Shown here piece by piece: positions 8,895 to 18,455 of a stretch of 64,000 nt of DNA. Both the position numbers and the translations under genes were made by a program. The stretch spans positions 1 through 64,000 of the forward strand of contig JAJECX010000026.1 of NCBI GenBank assembly GCA_022821805.1, written 5' to 3'. The notes under the pieces were generated by a model. The model worked only from the letters and a program-made list of their open reading frames with translations. It was not told the DNA's origin and did no database searches. The DNA is from Anaerolineae bacterium. GTDB lineage: Bacteria; Chloroflexota; Anaerolineae; Aggregatilineales; Phototrophicaceae. How positions within the stretch are numbered: the first letter of the stretch is position 1; each line of letters opens with the position of its first letter.

Positions 8895-8944
8895 ACGCGT
8901 CGTAAACCAAAGCCCAGCGGTCTGTCATGGGATCTGGGAATGAA

Positions 8945-8980
8945 TTAGCCTCATTGTGTTTGATGGGGCTAAAGTTTTCT
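8945..8980 (+). terminator. intrinsic terminator after greA
   Basis: Arms TTAGCCTCAT (8945-8954) and ATGGGGCTAA (8963-8972) pair over 10 base pairs with one G-T pair and an 8-base loop. They are followed by AGTTTTCT. The hairpin ends at the stop of the convergent gene, so it may serve both directions. Confidence 0.7.
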
Positions 8981-10400
8981 AGGAATAAGGCATGAAGTTG
9001 CCGGTGCCGCCGAAGGGATCTTCTTCCTCATCTTCTGGTCGCTTGGCTGGACGGGCGTTGCCCGATGCGAGTGGCGGAGCGCTCGCGCCTGCGACTGGCG
9101 GCGCGGGGGATGGCGACGAAGCCTGGGTTGGCGGCGCAATTTGCAGATCGGCATATTGATTGAACGGCGAATGCGCCGGCGCTGGATAGCCGGCCGCCGG
9201 CACTGATGCGCCCTGGCTCTGTTTGTACCAAGCCAACAGTTCAATTTGCAATGTTTCAATGCCGCTATTTGGCGTACCGCCTCCGTAATTGCAGATGATT
9301 GACTTCACTTCCGCCTGGATTTGAATCGCGCTGCTATCGACGATTAGCTTGGCGCCGGGTTCAGTTGCTATGATATCGGTTGTTGGATCTTTGACCCTGT
9401 TGGCTACGGCGGAAAGCAGGGCGGGGTCGCTTAGGGCAGCGGGCGCGGCAAAGACTTTGGTAGCGGTCTCCTGCGATGCCATATCGAAACCCCAGAATTC
9501 GACGGACTGCAATTCGTTTCCGACGCGCGTTGCAACTGAAACGCCGCATTCTCCGAGGAATTGATTGCCCTGTTCCGGTCCCATCTCAATCGCAAAAGAG
9601 TCGTCGTAATTCTGTCCCTTTACGTAGGTCGAGACGGTGTGCAAGACGGGCACGCCAAACTGGGGATGGAGCGTACCGCTCTTTTCCGTTTCGTCATCAG
9701 CCCAAGGCGAAGCCGGCGGCGCTTCGCTTTGCGCCCGGTTAGATACTGGCGCAGACGCGGTTGCAGGCGAAACTTGCGAAAGAGCGGCAGGCGCCGCGCT
9801 CGATTCCTCTTGGAATTTCTCGTCCGAGCCGTCGCGGCTTGGAATAATCGCGCGCCCTGTGATTGTGAGGACCGGTATGACTACGGCTACTACAGCCAGC
9901 GCGAGCACGACTTGCAAGGAGCTGGCGAAAATCCCGGGGTCTTGAGGTGCGAGCGGTCCTGCCAGGCGGTCAAATCCGTCGATTTCGGTCAGTGATTCCA
10001 GTGCGGCGCGCTCCGCCGCAGGAATAGCGGCACTGCGAGCCAGACCTTCGACAACGCTCTGCGGATTGGGGATTTGCTGCAGCACAAGCAGCGCGTTTCC
10101 ATCGTCATAGCGCAGATCTTGGGAGTGACCGACAGCGACCATGCGCACCCACTGTTGAATGGCCTGCTGGCTCATGTGACGTGGCGAGGCGCCGGTGAAT
10201 TCGGTTGGGATGACGACATAGGCGGCAATCATGCCGATGACCATGCCGATCAATACTAGCAAAACCGTGCTGCGTCTGGGTCCAGCTTCGACAAGCTTCT
10301 GAATTCGCGGATTGGAAGCATAGAGTCCAGCGCGGGAGTTACCACCCTGCGATGACGCGGCTGATTGCGCGCTATCCGATTTGTGACCTTGAAGACTCAT
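8979..10400 (-). CDS. two-TM membrane protein of unknown function
   Basis: This protein of about 473 residues is not assigned to a family. A basic N-terminal segment precedes a first transmembrane helix (STVLLVLIGMVIGMIAAYVV, about residues 45-65). An extracytoplasmic loop of about 100 residues leads to a second helix (about 165-190). A Ser/Pro/Ala-rich linker, a soluble domain of about 180 residues (from HPQFGVPVLHTV to LAWYKQ) and a Pro-rich acidic tail containing KRPEDEEEDPFGG follow, probably on the cytoplasmic side. The ATG at 10400 is preferred over a start 29 codons upstream because AAAGG precedes it and the upstream segment looks non-coding. The gene lies downstream of topA on the same strand after a 260-base gap. 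Confidence 0.6.
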   Translation of the reverse strand: MSLQGHKSDSAQSAASSQGGNSRAGLYASNPRIQKLVEAGPRRSTVLLVLIGMVIGMIAAYVVIPTEFTGASPRHMSQQAIQQWVRMVAVGHSQDLRYDDGNALLVLQQIPNPQSVVEGLARSAAIPAAERAALESLTEIDGFDRLAGPLAPQDPGIFASSLQVVLALAVVAVVIPVLTITGRAIIPSRDGSDEKFQEESSAAPAALSQVSPATASAPVSNRAQSEAPPASPWADDETEKSGTLHPQFGVPVLHTVSTYVKGQNYDDSFAIEMGPEQGNQFLGECGVSVATRVGNELQSVEFWGFDMASQETATKVFAAPAALSDPALLSAVANRVKDPTTDIIATEPGAKLIVDSSAIQIQAEVKSIICNYGGGTPNSGIETLQIELLAWYKQSQGASVPAAGYPAPAHSPFNQYADLQIAPPTQASSPSPAPPVAGASAPPLASGNARPAKRPEDEEEDPFGGTGNFMPYS

Positions 10401-10660
10401 TAGCGAAAACCTTTCGAGTCCAGGGTTCTCAGTACATCTGAGACAACAGGTTGAGATACGGCGCCCGGCAGAAGCGTCGCGCGCCAATGATTTTCAGTAT
10501 AGTCACAGTTCGAAATCAGCGCAAAGCGAGACGGCGGCAGCCTTGGGCTTATTTGACTGGGCTCTTGTTTTCATTGCGAGCGGCAAACCCCAATCCAGGG
10601 CGGCTCTCCCGCCATTTGTAGTGGAAAGCGGTCGTCGAGAGAATCAGCGGTCGAGGCTGG
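10401..10660. repeat. intergenic region with exact copy of a 19-base repeat
   Basis: No gene is seen here. The word 'ttgcgagcggcaaacccca' at 10574-10592 is identical to 2938-2956, and both copies are followed by a C-rich run. Confidence 0.6.
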
Positions 10661-13063
10661 TTACGTGGCCTGCTGCTCTAGAGCCTGTTCTTCGGCGGGA
10701 GATTGCTCTTCCAGTTTCTTGAGGTTTCTTGGCAGCCGCCATTCGGTAAAATCGCAATCCGGATAACGGCTGCAACCGTAGAAAACTCTGCCCTTTCGGC
10801 TGCGCCGCTGGACGATTTCGCCGTCATTGGTCTCGCCGCATTGGGGACAAAGGAGACCCATGCGCTCAAGATAGCGCTCGGTATGCCTGCAATCGGGGTA
10901 ATTGGCGCAGCCGATGAATTTGCCGTAGCGGGAATGCTTGATGACCAGGTCGCCGTCTTCGCAGCTGGGACAAATGCGTCCCACCTTTTCCACTACGTCT
11001 TGTCGGGGCATTTTCTCTCGCGCGGTATGCAGCCGCTCGGCGAAGGGATGGTAAAAATCTTCAAGCATTGGGCGCCATTCAAGCTCGCCTTTGGAGACCT
11101 CATCCAGTTGGTTTTCCATATTCGCGGTGAAGTCGTAGTCCATTTCGACATCAAAGTATTCGGAAAGCAAATCGCTGACAACGCGACCGATCTTGGTGGG
11201 GAAAAGCCGCCGTTCTTTCTGGGCGACGTAATCGCGGGTCTGTATGACGCCAACGGTGGGGGCATAGGTGCTGGGGCGTCCAATGCCCTTGTCTTCCAGT
11301 TGCTTGATTAGCGTAGCCTCGGTGTATCGCGGAGGCGGCTGTGTGTAATGCTGTTTGGGAAGCAGCTTTCGCAGATCCAGCGTTTCGCCTTGTTCAAGAT
11401 CGGGAAAGTCTTGATTGCCATCAGATGCCGATTCACGCGCGCGTCGGTCCTCTTTGCTTAGCACAGCAAGATGTCCAGCGAACTTCAACTTTCGTCCAGA
11501 AGCGCGGAAGAGGTATGGCATGTCGGATAGAGCCTGTCCCGCTTTCACTTCTATGCTGAGCGTGTCATAAAGGGCGGACGACATCTGGCTGGCGACGAAG
11601 CGCCGCCAGATTAACGTATAGAGTTGCAGCTGCGGCTTGCTCAAGTAAGCTGCCATCGACTCGGGCGTACGCATAACGCTGGTGGGGCGAATGGCTTCGT
11701 GCGCTTCCTGCGCGCCCTTCGATTTAGTCTTGTAGACCGGCGGCTTCTCTGGCCGGTATTTGTTGCCATGTTGCTTCGCGATATACGCACGCGCTTCCGA
11801 CACCGCTTGCCCAGACACCTGTACGCTATCCGTGCGCATGTAGGTTATTAAGCCTACCGCATTGCCTTGGCCGATGTCGATACCTTCGTAGAGCTGCTGC
11901 GCCAACTGCATTGTTCGGCGAGCGTTGAACCGGTGGCGGCTCGACGCGGCCTGTTGCAAGCTGCTGGTAGTGAAGGGCGCGGAGGGTTTGCTTTGGCTCG
12001 TTCCGCGTTTAATGGCATCGACAAGATACTGGCTGTTGCGCAGGGCGTCGATGTGCGGCTGCACGGTCGCGTCGCTGTTCAGGATCGGAGGCTTCTCGCT
12101 CTTCGGGTTAAAGGTGACGTTTACGCCAGAGATTTTCACCAGACGGGAGATGAAATTCGGCGAGTTGCCTCCAGGGGAGCGCTTGGCCAGGTCGCCATCG
12201 ATTGTCCAGTATTCGACTGGCACATGAGCTTCGATTTCCTTTTCACGTTCGACTACGAGGCGCAAGGCGATGCTTTGGACGCGTCCAGCGGACAGTCCGC
12301 CACGCACCTTCGACCAAAGCAACTGAGAGACCTGGTAGCCTACGAGGCGATCGAGAATACGTCTGGCCTGTTGGGCGTTGACCAAATCCATATTGATTTC
12401 GCGAGGGCGGGAAAAGGCATCGGCCACAGCGCTGTCGGTTATTTGATGGAATACAACACGTTTTACCTGAGGCTGCGGCATTTCGGCAGCGGCCGCCAAA
12501 TGCCAGGCGATCGCCTCGCCTTCGCGATCGGGGTCGGTGGCGAGATAGATTTCGTCGGCGCCTTCGGCGGCCGCTTTCAGTTCCTTAACGATCGGCCGTT
12601 TGTCATTGGGGACGCGGTATTCCGGTTCGAAGTCCTGCTCGACGTCGACCGAAAGGCGGCTCTTCAACAGGTCGCGCACGTGACCCAAAGAGGACATGAC
12701 GGTGTAGCCATCGCCGAGATAACCTCCGATGCTGCGGGCTTTAGCCGGCGATTCGACGATGACAAGTTTCCCAACATTCCTAGGCGCGCTGTTGGCTTTG
12801 GCGCGGGACTTTGCTTTTCGTTTTGGCTTGGCTTTGCGCTTTGCTCTTTTGCGTTTTGGCCGCTCAATCTTTTCTGGTTTGGGGATGCCTTCGTGGGCTG
12901 CCGTCGCGCCCATCCGGTACATTGATGTACCACACTCAGGGCACTGACCACGGGTAGCAGGCGCGCCAGCCTTGTTATAAATCGCTTCTGGATTCCGCAT
13001 ATCGCGTTTCGTCTTACACTTGAAGCAATAGGCTTCAACGGTCTGCGAAGCTGAGTTAGTCAT
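10661..13063 (-). CDS. topA: DNA topoisomerase I with N-terminal zinc motif
   Basis: This 800-residue type IA topoisomerase relaxes negative supercoils. The order is: a Cys4 zinc knuckle (Cys13, Cys16, Cys41, Cys44) resembling the DUF5679 motif, a highly basic Lys/Arg linker (about 65-95), a TOPRIM domain starting KLVIVESPAKA with the metal motif TDPDREGE, and the core domains with active-site Tyr in GLITYMRTDS. Two C-terminal topoisomerase zinc fingers follow (CPSCEDGD...CANYPDC and CPQCGETND...CSRYPDC). The first knuckle is not part of the standard enzyme. The ATG has AGGA 6 bases upstream. The gene follows manC by 29 bases and dprA precedes manC, echoing the common dprA-topA pairing. Confidence 0.95.
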   Translation of the reverse strand: MTNSASQTVEAYCFKCKTKRDMRNPEAIYNKAGAPATRGQCPECGTSMYRMGATAAHEGIPKPEKIERPKRKRAKRKAKPKRKAKSRAKANSAPRNVGKLVIVESPAKARSIGGYLGDGYTVMSSLGHVRDLLKSRLSVDVEQDFEPEYRVPNDKRPIVKELKAAAEGADEIYLATDPDREGEAIAWHLAAAAEMPQPQVKRVVFHQITDSAVADAFSRPREINMDLVNAQQARRILDRLVGYQVSQLLWSKVRGGLSAGRVQSIALRLVVEREKEIEAHVPVEYWTIDGDLAKRSPGGNSPNFISRLVKISGVNVTFNPKSEKPPILNSDATVQPHIDALRNSQYLVDAIKRGTSQSKPSAPFTTSSLQQAASSRHRFNARRTMQLAQQLYEGIDIGQGNAVGLITYMRTDSVQVSGQAVSEARAYIAKQHGNKYRPEKPPVYKTKSKGAQEAHEAIRPTSVMRTPESMAAYLSKPQLQLYTLIWRRFVASQMSSALYDTLSIEVKAGQALSDMPYLFRASGRKLKFAGHLAVLSKEDRRARESASDGNQDFPDLEQGETLDLRKLLPKQHYTQPPPRYTEATLIKQLEDKGIGRPSTYAPTVGVIQTRDYVAQKERRLFPTKIGRVVSDLLSEYFDVEMDYDFTANMENQLDEVSKGELEWRPMLEDFYHPFAERLHTAREKMPRQDVVEKVGRICPSCEDGDLVIKHSRYGKFIGCANYPDCRHTERYLERMGLLCPQCGETNDGEIVQRRSRKGRVFYGCSRYPDCDFTEWRLPRNLKKLEEQSPAEEQALEQQAT

Positions 13064-13092
13064 ATCCCTTCCTCGCGAGTGTGTTGGTGGCG

Positions 13093-14178
13093 TTAGAGAT
13101 ATTCTTCGTTTCCGTTTTCGCGCAGGTAGTCGACCACCTGCTTAACGTCTTGGGTGCGGTCTTTGTGGCAGATCAGCAAGACATCGTCGGTATCGACCAC
13201 GACGATGTCTTCCACACCGATGGCCACGGTCAGACGGTCGCTGAATACGAGCGTGTCGCGCGTGTCAAGAATGACGCGAATGTCGCTCGCGTCTCCTTTT
13301 ATACAGTTGCCGAAGTTATCTTGCGGCAGGACGTCATAGAGCGATGTCCAATTGCCGACATCGCTCCAACCGATGTCATCTGGTATGACCGCGATGTTAT
13401 CCGCTTTTTCCATGATGGCGAAATCGATCGATAAGCTGGGCATCGTTTCCCAGATGTCGAGGAGTTTCGCTTCGTAATCGGGCGCGTCAAGAGCCGACTG
13501 CAGGTAGGAACACATGGCGAAAATTGCAGGCTGATGTCTTTCGAAATCGCGCATGGCTTGGTCGACTCGCCAAATGAACATGCCGGAATTCCAGCTGTAT
13601 TGACCGGAGGCGAGGAATTGGGTTGCCCGCACGATGTCTGGCTTTTCTGTGAAACGCCGGGACTGGAAGACATTGAATCCATCGACTTCGGCGATCGCTT
13701 GACCCTGTTGGATGTATCCAAAACCGGTGGCGGGATACGAAGGAGAAATGCCCAAGGTGACGATCTTGCCATCTTGGGCGACCCTCCAGGCCGCTTCCAG
13801 TATCCGACAGAATTTGTCACTTTGAACGATATGGTGGTCGGCTGGCAGAATGGCGACGGTTGCTTCGGCATCGCGCTTCTGTATGGTACTCAAGGCGAGC
13901 GCTAGCGCCGGCGCTGTATTCTTGGCGTATGGTTCGACGATGAAGTTTTCCGGCGGAATCTGCACGACTTCCTTCTGAAGTTCATCCACAAGCTCCGCGC
14001 CGGTGACGACGAAAATATCTTCGGGGCTAAAGAGCGGCTGGATGCGGTCCACGCTGGTACGGAACATCGAGTGGTCGTCAATGAGCGGGAGCATCTGTTT
14101 TGGCAGGCGCGCGCGGCTCATCGGCCAGAGGCGCGTGCCATGTCCGCCAGCGGCGATAAGGGCATAATAGTGATCCAT
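13093..14178 (-). CDS. manC: mannose-1-phosphate guanylyltransferase
   Basis: This 361-residue protein is a GTP:mannose-1-phosphate guanylyltransferase of the short type, lacking the fused isomerase domain. The nucleotidyl-transfer signature GGHGTRLWPMSR lies near residues 11-22, followed by LPKQMLPL with the catalytic Lys. ILPADHHI and EKPD, which bind the sugar phosphate, are also present. It makes GDP-mannose for glycans or glycolipids. It lies between dprA and topA with gaps of 11 and 29 bases, so all three are probably co-transcribed, although no functional link between them is known. Confidence 0.92.
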   Translation of the reverse strand: MDHYYALIAAGGHGTRLWPMSRARLPKQMLPLIDDHSMFRTSVDRIQPLFSPEDIFVVTGAELVDELQKEVVQIPPENFIVEPYAKNTAPALALALSTIQKRDAEATVAILPADHHIVQSDKFCRILEAAWRVAQDGKIVTLGISPSYPATGFGYIQQGQAIAEVDGFNVFQSRRFTEKPDIVRATQFLASGQYSWNSGMFIWRVDQAMRDFERHQPAIFAMCSYLQSALDAPDYEAKLLDIWETMPSLSIDFAIMEKADNIAVIPDDIGWSDVGNWTSLYDVLPQDNFGNCIKGDASDIRVILDTRDTLVFSDRLTVAIGVEDIVVVDTDDVLLICHKDRTQDVKQVVDYLRENGNEEYL

Positions 14179-14189
14179 GGTGTCAGCCG

Positions 14190-15299
14190 TTACCTTTGTG
14201 AATTTGGCGCTCGGCAGTATTGCATAGGTCCGGCGCTCTCCGCAAGTCCCTTTAGTTCAAGCATAGTCAGCGTGCTGGTCACCGTTGCTGTCGGCAACTG
14301 CGTCTGCCTGACGATGAGGTCGACATGAATTGGATCGGCGCCAAGCTGCTGAAAGATGGCGTTTTCCGCGTCGTTTGCGGGCTGTAAGCGTTCCGTTTGA
14401 ATGCGCGTCTGGACCTTAATATGGGACGGATTCAGTTCTTCAAGGATGTCGTCTACATTGGCGACGAGCTTGGCGCCTTCCTGAATCAATTGATTGCAGC
14501 CGCGTCCAGTCTGGCTGAAGACATTGTGGGGCACGGCGAACACTTCTCGGCCCTGGTCAAGAGCATGCGACACCGTGTTGAGCGCGCCACTTCTTTCCGG
14601 CGCCTCGGCGACCAAAACGCCCAAGCACATCCCACTGATGAGCCGGTTGCGCTGCGGGAAATTCTTGGCGAGCGGTTTGGTACGAAGCGGCAGTTCGCTA
14701 ACGATGGCGCCGTTCGCCGCGATCGTATCCGCCAACTCCTGATTTTCACGCGGATAGTTGATATCGATGCCCGTGCCTACCAGCGCGATCGTGCGCCCAC
14801 CGGCTTGGAGCGCGCCTCGGTGAGCAGCCGCGTCGATGCCGAGGGCGAGCCCCGATACGATGGTGATGTCTTGCTGCGCAAGCTCACCGGCTAACTGGGA
14901 AGCGATATTCCGGCCGTAGCGGCTCGGTTTGCGCGTGCCAACTATGCCAAGACATTTGCCGTCATCAGCCTGGAGACTTCCACGAACGTACAGTAGCGGC
15001 GGCTTGTGTGGAAGCTGTCGCAGCAATTCGGGGTAGGTCTCATCGTCAAGCGTGACCAGATGGGCGCCAACATTCGCTATGGCTTCCAATTCGCGTTCCA
15101 GGTTGATATTGCGCCGCCCCTCGCAGAAAGAACGCAGCAACTTACGCGGGAGGTCTAGGCGCATCAAGCTGGCATCGGGCTCGCGCCAAAGCGCTTCTGG
15201 CGATTCAAAATGCGCCAAGAGCTGTGATATTCTTGCGATTCCGAAGTTGGGGACGAGATGTAAGCCCAACCAGAACTGTTGATGCGGCTGAGGTTGCAT
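14190..15299 (-). CDS. dprA: DNA-processing protein DprA
   Basis: This 369-residue protein matches DprA/Smf. It has an N-terminal helical HhH/SAM-like region (about 1-75, PNFGIARISQLLAHF), the DNA-binding Rossmann-fold domain with GTRKPSRYG and GLALGIDAAAHRGAL (about 115-280), and a C-terminal winged-helix domain (about 305-369). DprA loads RecA on incoming single-stranded DNA during natural transformation. A promoter-like TTGACA (15355-15360) lies upstream. It heads a probable dprA-manC-topA operon. Confidence 0.93.
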   Translation of the reverse strand: MQPQPHQQFWLGLHLVPNFGIARISQLLAHFESPEALWREPDASLMRLDLPRKLLRSFCEGRRNINLERELEAIANVGAHLVTLDDETYPELLRQLPHKPPLLYVRGSLQADDGKCLGIVGTRKPSRYGRNIASQLAGELAQQDITIVSGLALGIDAAAHRGALQAGGRTIALVGTGIDINYPRENQELADTIAANGAIVSELPLRTKPLAKNFPQRNRLISGMCLGVLVAEAPERSGALNTVSHALDQGREVFAVPHNVFSQTGRGCNQLIQEGAKLVANVDDILEELNPSHIKVQTRIQTERLQPANDAENAIFQQLGADPIHVDLIVRQTQLPTATVTSTLTMLELKGLAESAGPMQYCRAPNSQR

Positions 15300-15332
15300 A
15301 AAGGTCGGTCAATGATGTGCGAATATCATCAG

Positions 15333-15360
15333 CATATAACGCCAAGATTTTTTTTGTCAA
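15333..15360 (-). promoter_or_regulatory. candidate promoter of dprA
   Basis: On the minus strand a perfect -35 TTGACA (15355-15360) is followed after 16 bases by TATATG (15333-15338), or after 18 by TATGCT. A run of eight T on the plus strand falls in the spacer. Confidence 0.5.
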
Positions 15361-15453
15361 GTGCGCCGGGTGTACCGAAAGCGGCGCGCTGTTCGAGATT
15401 TAGCGCGATGTAAGTTGACTGCGGAACCAAGCGAATAGACTGGCGAAAGCTGA

Positions 15454-15993
15454 TTAGCGAGAAGGCAGCAGGCCTTCCGGCAATGCCATGTGAATGGTTT
15501 CCACGTCGAAGTCCATGCTAAGGATTGTCTCGTCGTGCGCGGGAATCAAGACTTCGCCAAATTCTTCGCTATCGACAATATATACATCGTTGGCGCCAGT
15601 TTGCAGCACGTCCTTGATCCGACCCAGGTCGGTTTGGTCGGCGACCACCTGCATGCCGATCAATTGGAAGAGATAGTATTGGCCTTTTTCCAAGGGGGCG
15701 GCTTGGTCGCTGCCGATCAGGACGGTAAGACCACGGAACTGCTCGGCGTCGTTTCGATTGCGACAGCCCTCAAGAGAGAGCAGGGCGTATTCTTTGTTGA
15801 AGCGTAGGCGGTTCAGAGCGAACTCTTGCAAATTGGCATCATCCGAGGAGTCGCCCAGATGGACCGACTTGACTTGGTGGAGATGGGCTGGATTATCGGT
15901 GAGCACACGCATGCGAAGTTCGCCACGAATGCCATGGGGACGGAGAATCTCGCCCACAACAAGAAATCTGGGTTGTCCGCGCTCGCTTGACAC
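15454..15993 (-). CDS. rimM: ribosome maturation factor RimM
   Basis: This protein of about 179 residues has the RimM N-terminal beta-barrel (FLVVGEILRPHGIRGELRMRV) and the C-terminal PRC-barrel (GQYYLFQLIGMQV ... VLIPAHDETI). RimM assists 30S head assembly and binds S19. The GTG at 15993 is chosen because it gives normal family length and lies just after the stop of the upstream KH gene at 16001. Longer in-frame versions would run back through that gene. It is the last gene of the ffh-rpsP-khpA-rimM operon. A trmD or rplS gene, often next in other bacteria, does not follow. Confidence 0.93.
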   Translation of the reverse strand: MSSERGQPRFLVVGEILRPHGIRGELRMRVLTDNPAHLHQVKSVHLGDSSDDANLQEFALNRLRFNKEYALLSLEGCRNRNDAEQFRGLTVLIGSDQAAPLEKGQYYLFQLIGMQVVADQTDLGRIKDVLQTGANDVYIVDSEEFGEVLIPAHDETILSMDFDVETIHMALPEGLLPSR

Positions 15994-16000
15994 AGGCGCT

Positions 16001-16258
16001 TTATTCGATCTCCAGGATGACGCGCCGGCGTCGATCGCGTCCGCGCTCGCTTTCGGGCGATGGCATGGCGCGCAGCAGAGCGCGGATCGAATTGGCGACG
16101 CGGCCATTGCGGCCGATGACGCGCCCCATGTCGCCAGGCGCTACCGACAACTCGAGAACGACGCTGCGGCCTGTTTCCCGGCGTTTGATGCTGACCTCAT
16201 CCGGTGAATGGACCAGATTTTCGGCGATGTATTGGACCAATTCTTCTTCCATCGTCAT
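16001..16258 (-). CDS. khpA: KH-domain RNA-binding protein KhpA
   Basis: This 85-residue protein is a single KH domain with the RNA-binding loop VIGRNGR (GRNG within the GxxG motif). KhpA partners with KhpB/Jag in many bacteria to bind RNAs affecting cell envelope and ribosome functions. The position between rpsP and rimM is the standard one for this family. Confidence 0.93.
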   Translation of the reverse strand: MTMEEELVQYIAENLVHSPDEVSIKRRETGRSVVLELSVAPGDMGRVIGRNGRVANSIRALLRAMPSPESERGRDRRRRVILEIE

Positions 16259-16275
16259 GTTTCCAATCAGATTGC

Positions 16276-16698
16276 TCAGCCTGCGGCGTCGGCGGATTTT
16301 TCGGCAGCGAGGCGGGCGGCTTCACGCGCTTTGATCTTGCTTTCGCCATCGCCGGGCGCGGGATAATTGGTTTTGGGACTGGGCAGTTCGGCGCGGTTTT
16401 CTTCGGCTTCCTGAACCAGGACTTCCAAGCTTTCGCCGGCGCGCAGGCGCTGGAAGCGCTCCCAGGTGCCGGTGTGCTCCAGCAGGCGCCGCACGGCATC
16501 GCTGGGTTGAGCGCCGACGCTGAGCCAGTAAAGGGCGCGATCTTCCTGGATGATTTCGGTGGCCGGGCGGGTGCGTGGATTGTAGTGACCGATATTCTCG
16601 AGATACTTGCCGTTGCGCGCTTTGCGCTGGTCGGTGACCACGACGCGGTAGCTCGGCTGACGTTTCAAGCCTTGACGGCGTAGACGAATACGAACCAT
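16276..16698 (-). CDS. rpsP: 30S ribosomal protein S16
   Basis: The first 85 residues are a standard S16 ([10 protein letters not shown] ... YNPRTRP ... [21 protein letters not shown]). The protein totals 140 residues because of a charged Ala/Glu/Lys-rich tail of about 55 residues. Similar extensions occur in several phyla. It lies between ffh and khpA with short gaps in one operon. Confidence 0.95.
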   Translation of the reverse strand: MVRIRLRRQGLKRQPSYRVVVTDQRKARNGKYLENIGHYNPRTRPATEIIQEDRALYWLSVGAQPSDAVRRLLEHTGTWERFQRLRAGESLEVLVQEAEENRAELPSPKTNYPAPGDGESKIKAREAARLAAEKSADAAG

Positions 16699-16720
16699 AT
16701 CTTTTCTCCTGCTGCCCGGC

Positions 16721-18058
16721 TTAGGCGGTCAAGCCGGGAATATTGGGTAGATTCCCTCTGCTAAGTTGATTCATGAGCCGGCTCATCTGCTTAAATTGTT
16801 TGAGCAGGTCGTTGACATCGCGGACTTCGACGCCGCTGCCGGCGGCAATGCGTTTTTTGCGGCTGGCCTTCAAGACGCGCGGATGGCGGCGTTCATGCGG
16901 CGTCATGGAATTGATTATCGCCTCGACCTTCTTAATGCGCTTCTCAATATCCTCGTCATTGAAATCGGATTGCATTTGCAATTTGGACATGCCGGGTATC
17001 ATGCCCAGCACCTTGCCCAAGGGACCCATGCGGCGGATCTTCTGGAGTTGGTCGAGAAAGTCCTGCAAAGTGAAGTCATTCTTCATGATCTTGCTTTGCA
17101 GGCGGAGCGCCTCTTCCTCTTCGTATAGCGTCTCGGTCTTTTCGATCAGAGACATGATATCGCCCATACCAAGGATGCGCTGGGCGATGCGATCGGGATG
17201 GAATAGCTCGAGCGTGTCGGCGCTGACCTTTTCGCCGGTACCCATGTATTTGATCGGCACACCGGTAACGGCGCGCATGGACAGGGCGGCGCCGCCGCGG
17301 GCATCGCCGTCGACGCGGGTGAGGATCAAGCCGGTGATGCCGAGGTGTTCGTTGAAGCCACGCGCGATGTTGACCGCTTCCTGTCCCGTCATGGCGTCAG
17401 CGACCAAGAGGATCTCGGCCGGCGCGGCAATGCGCTTGATCTCTTCCAGCTCATCCATGCGGGTTTCGTCGATTTGCAGGCGTCCGGCGGTATCGACAAG
17501 CACAATATCGATATGCTGTTCGCGCGCCTGTTTCAGGGCGCGCTTGACGATGGCCGGCGGCGATGCTGACGTACCCTCTTCATAATAGGGGACATTGATC
17601 TGCTTCGCCAGGGTGACCAACTGATCGACCGCGGCTGGCCGATAGGTATCGGCGGCGACCATTAGGGGCTTGCGCCCTTCGGCTCTGAGGTGAAGAGCCA
17701 GCTTCGCGGTGTTGGTTGTCTTGCCCGAACCCTGGAGGCCAACCATCATGATGACATGCGGTTTTGCGCTACCGCTGAAGCTGAGACGTCCGGGCTCGCC
17801 CAGCATATCCACCATTTCTTCGTGGATGATTTTGACGACCTGTTCGCTCGGTTTCAGCGCTTTGTGCGCCTCTTCGCCTAGCGCGCGATCGCGGACCTCT
17901 TTGATGAAGTCTTTGACGATCGGCAGGGCGACATCGGCTTCAAGCAGCGCCATGCGCACTTCGCGCATCACGGCTTTGACGTCGGCTTCTTTGACCCGCC
18001 CGCCTTTGCGCAAGCCCTCGAAGGCAGTGTCGAGTCTTTGACTCAGCGATTCAAACAT
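16721..18058 (-). CDS. ffh: signal recognition particle protein Ffh
   Basis: This 445-residue GTPase has the N domain (1-85), the G domain with P-loop [14 protein letters not shown] and [10 protein letters not shown], and a Met-rich M domain (about 300-435) that binds 4.5S RNA and signal sequences. It co-translationally targets membrane proteins. The ATG at 18058 (MFESLSQRL) matches family N-termini; an upstream start adding eight residues is less likely. The operon promoter is at 18089-18117. Confidence 0.96.
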   Translation of the reverse strand: MFESLSQRLDTAFEGLRKGGRVKEADVKAVMREVRMALLEADVALPIVKDFIKEVRDRALGEEAHKALKPSEQVVKIIHEEMVDMLGEPGRLSFSGSAKPHVIMMVGLQGSGKTTNTAKLALHLRAEGRKPLMVAADTYRPAAVDQLVTLAKQINVPYYEEGTSASPPAIVKRALKQAREQHIDIVLVDTAGRLQIDETRMDELEEIKRIAAPAEILLVADAMTGQEAVNIARGFNEHLGITGLILTRVDGDARGGAALSMRAVTGVPIKYMGTGEKVSADTLELFHPDRIAQRILGMGDIMSLIEKTETLYEEEEALRLQSKIMKNDFTLQDFLDQLQKIRRMGPLGKVLGMIPGMSKLQMQSDFNDEDIEKRIKKVEAIINSMTPHERRHPRVLKASRKKRIAAGSGVEVRDVNDLLKQFKQMSRLMNQLSRGNLPNIPGLTA

Positions 18059-18088
18059 GGATATACCTGCAAGAAACAACAATAGAGG

Positions 18089-18117
18089 ATTGTATGATGT
18101 GGCGCGGCTATAGTCAA
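18089..18117 (-). promoter_or_regulatory. promoter of the ffh-rpsP-khpA-rimM operon
   Basis: On the minus strand there is a -35 TTGACT (18112-18117), a 17-base spacer and a -10 TACAAT (18089-18094), placing the transcript start about 25 bases before the ffh ATG. Confidence 0.7.
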
Positions 18118-18455
18118 GGCGAGGCTTGAGCGAAGCAGCCTGTAGTTTGGGTTGAGTTCGTTAATTTTCACCACCGAGATCGCCGAGTTACATTGAGGAG
18201 ACAGAGATTTTGATAATTCTGGCAGCTCATCCCGCGTCGCCTGTTTCGCCTTCTCTATGGCGGTTATCCAACTAGCTACTGATGACAGGTGAGTTTTTCA
18301 TTTTGCAGATAGTCGTAGCATACTCGCTGACTTTTGGCGGGACGCTAGGGTGACTCACAGGTCGCCCCTACAGTTCTCGCCTAGTTTGATGCTTGTAAGG
18401 AATGCGAGGTTGCCTACAAATACAGTTGAAATAGAGTTGTCCTGTCCTCAGATGC
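18118..18455. other. non-coding gap with one repeat-family copy
   Basis: No gene is seen. The stretch around 18343-18375 (gctagggtgactcacaggtc followed by gcccctacag) matches the intergenic repeat family at 165-241 and 3090-3125. Confidence 0.5.

Noticed and set aside
11867..12925. 352-codon open frame on the plus strand
   Set aside because: It is antisense to topA, and no protein features are seen.
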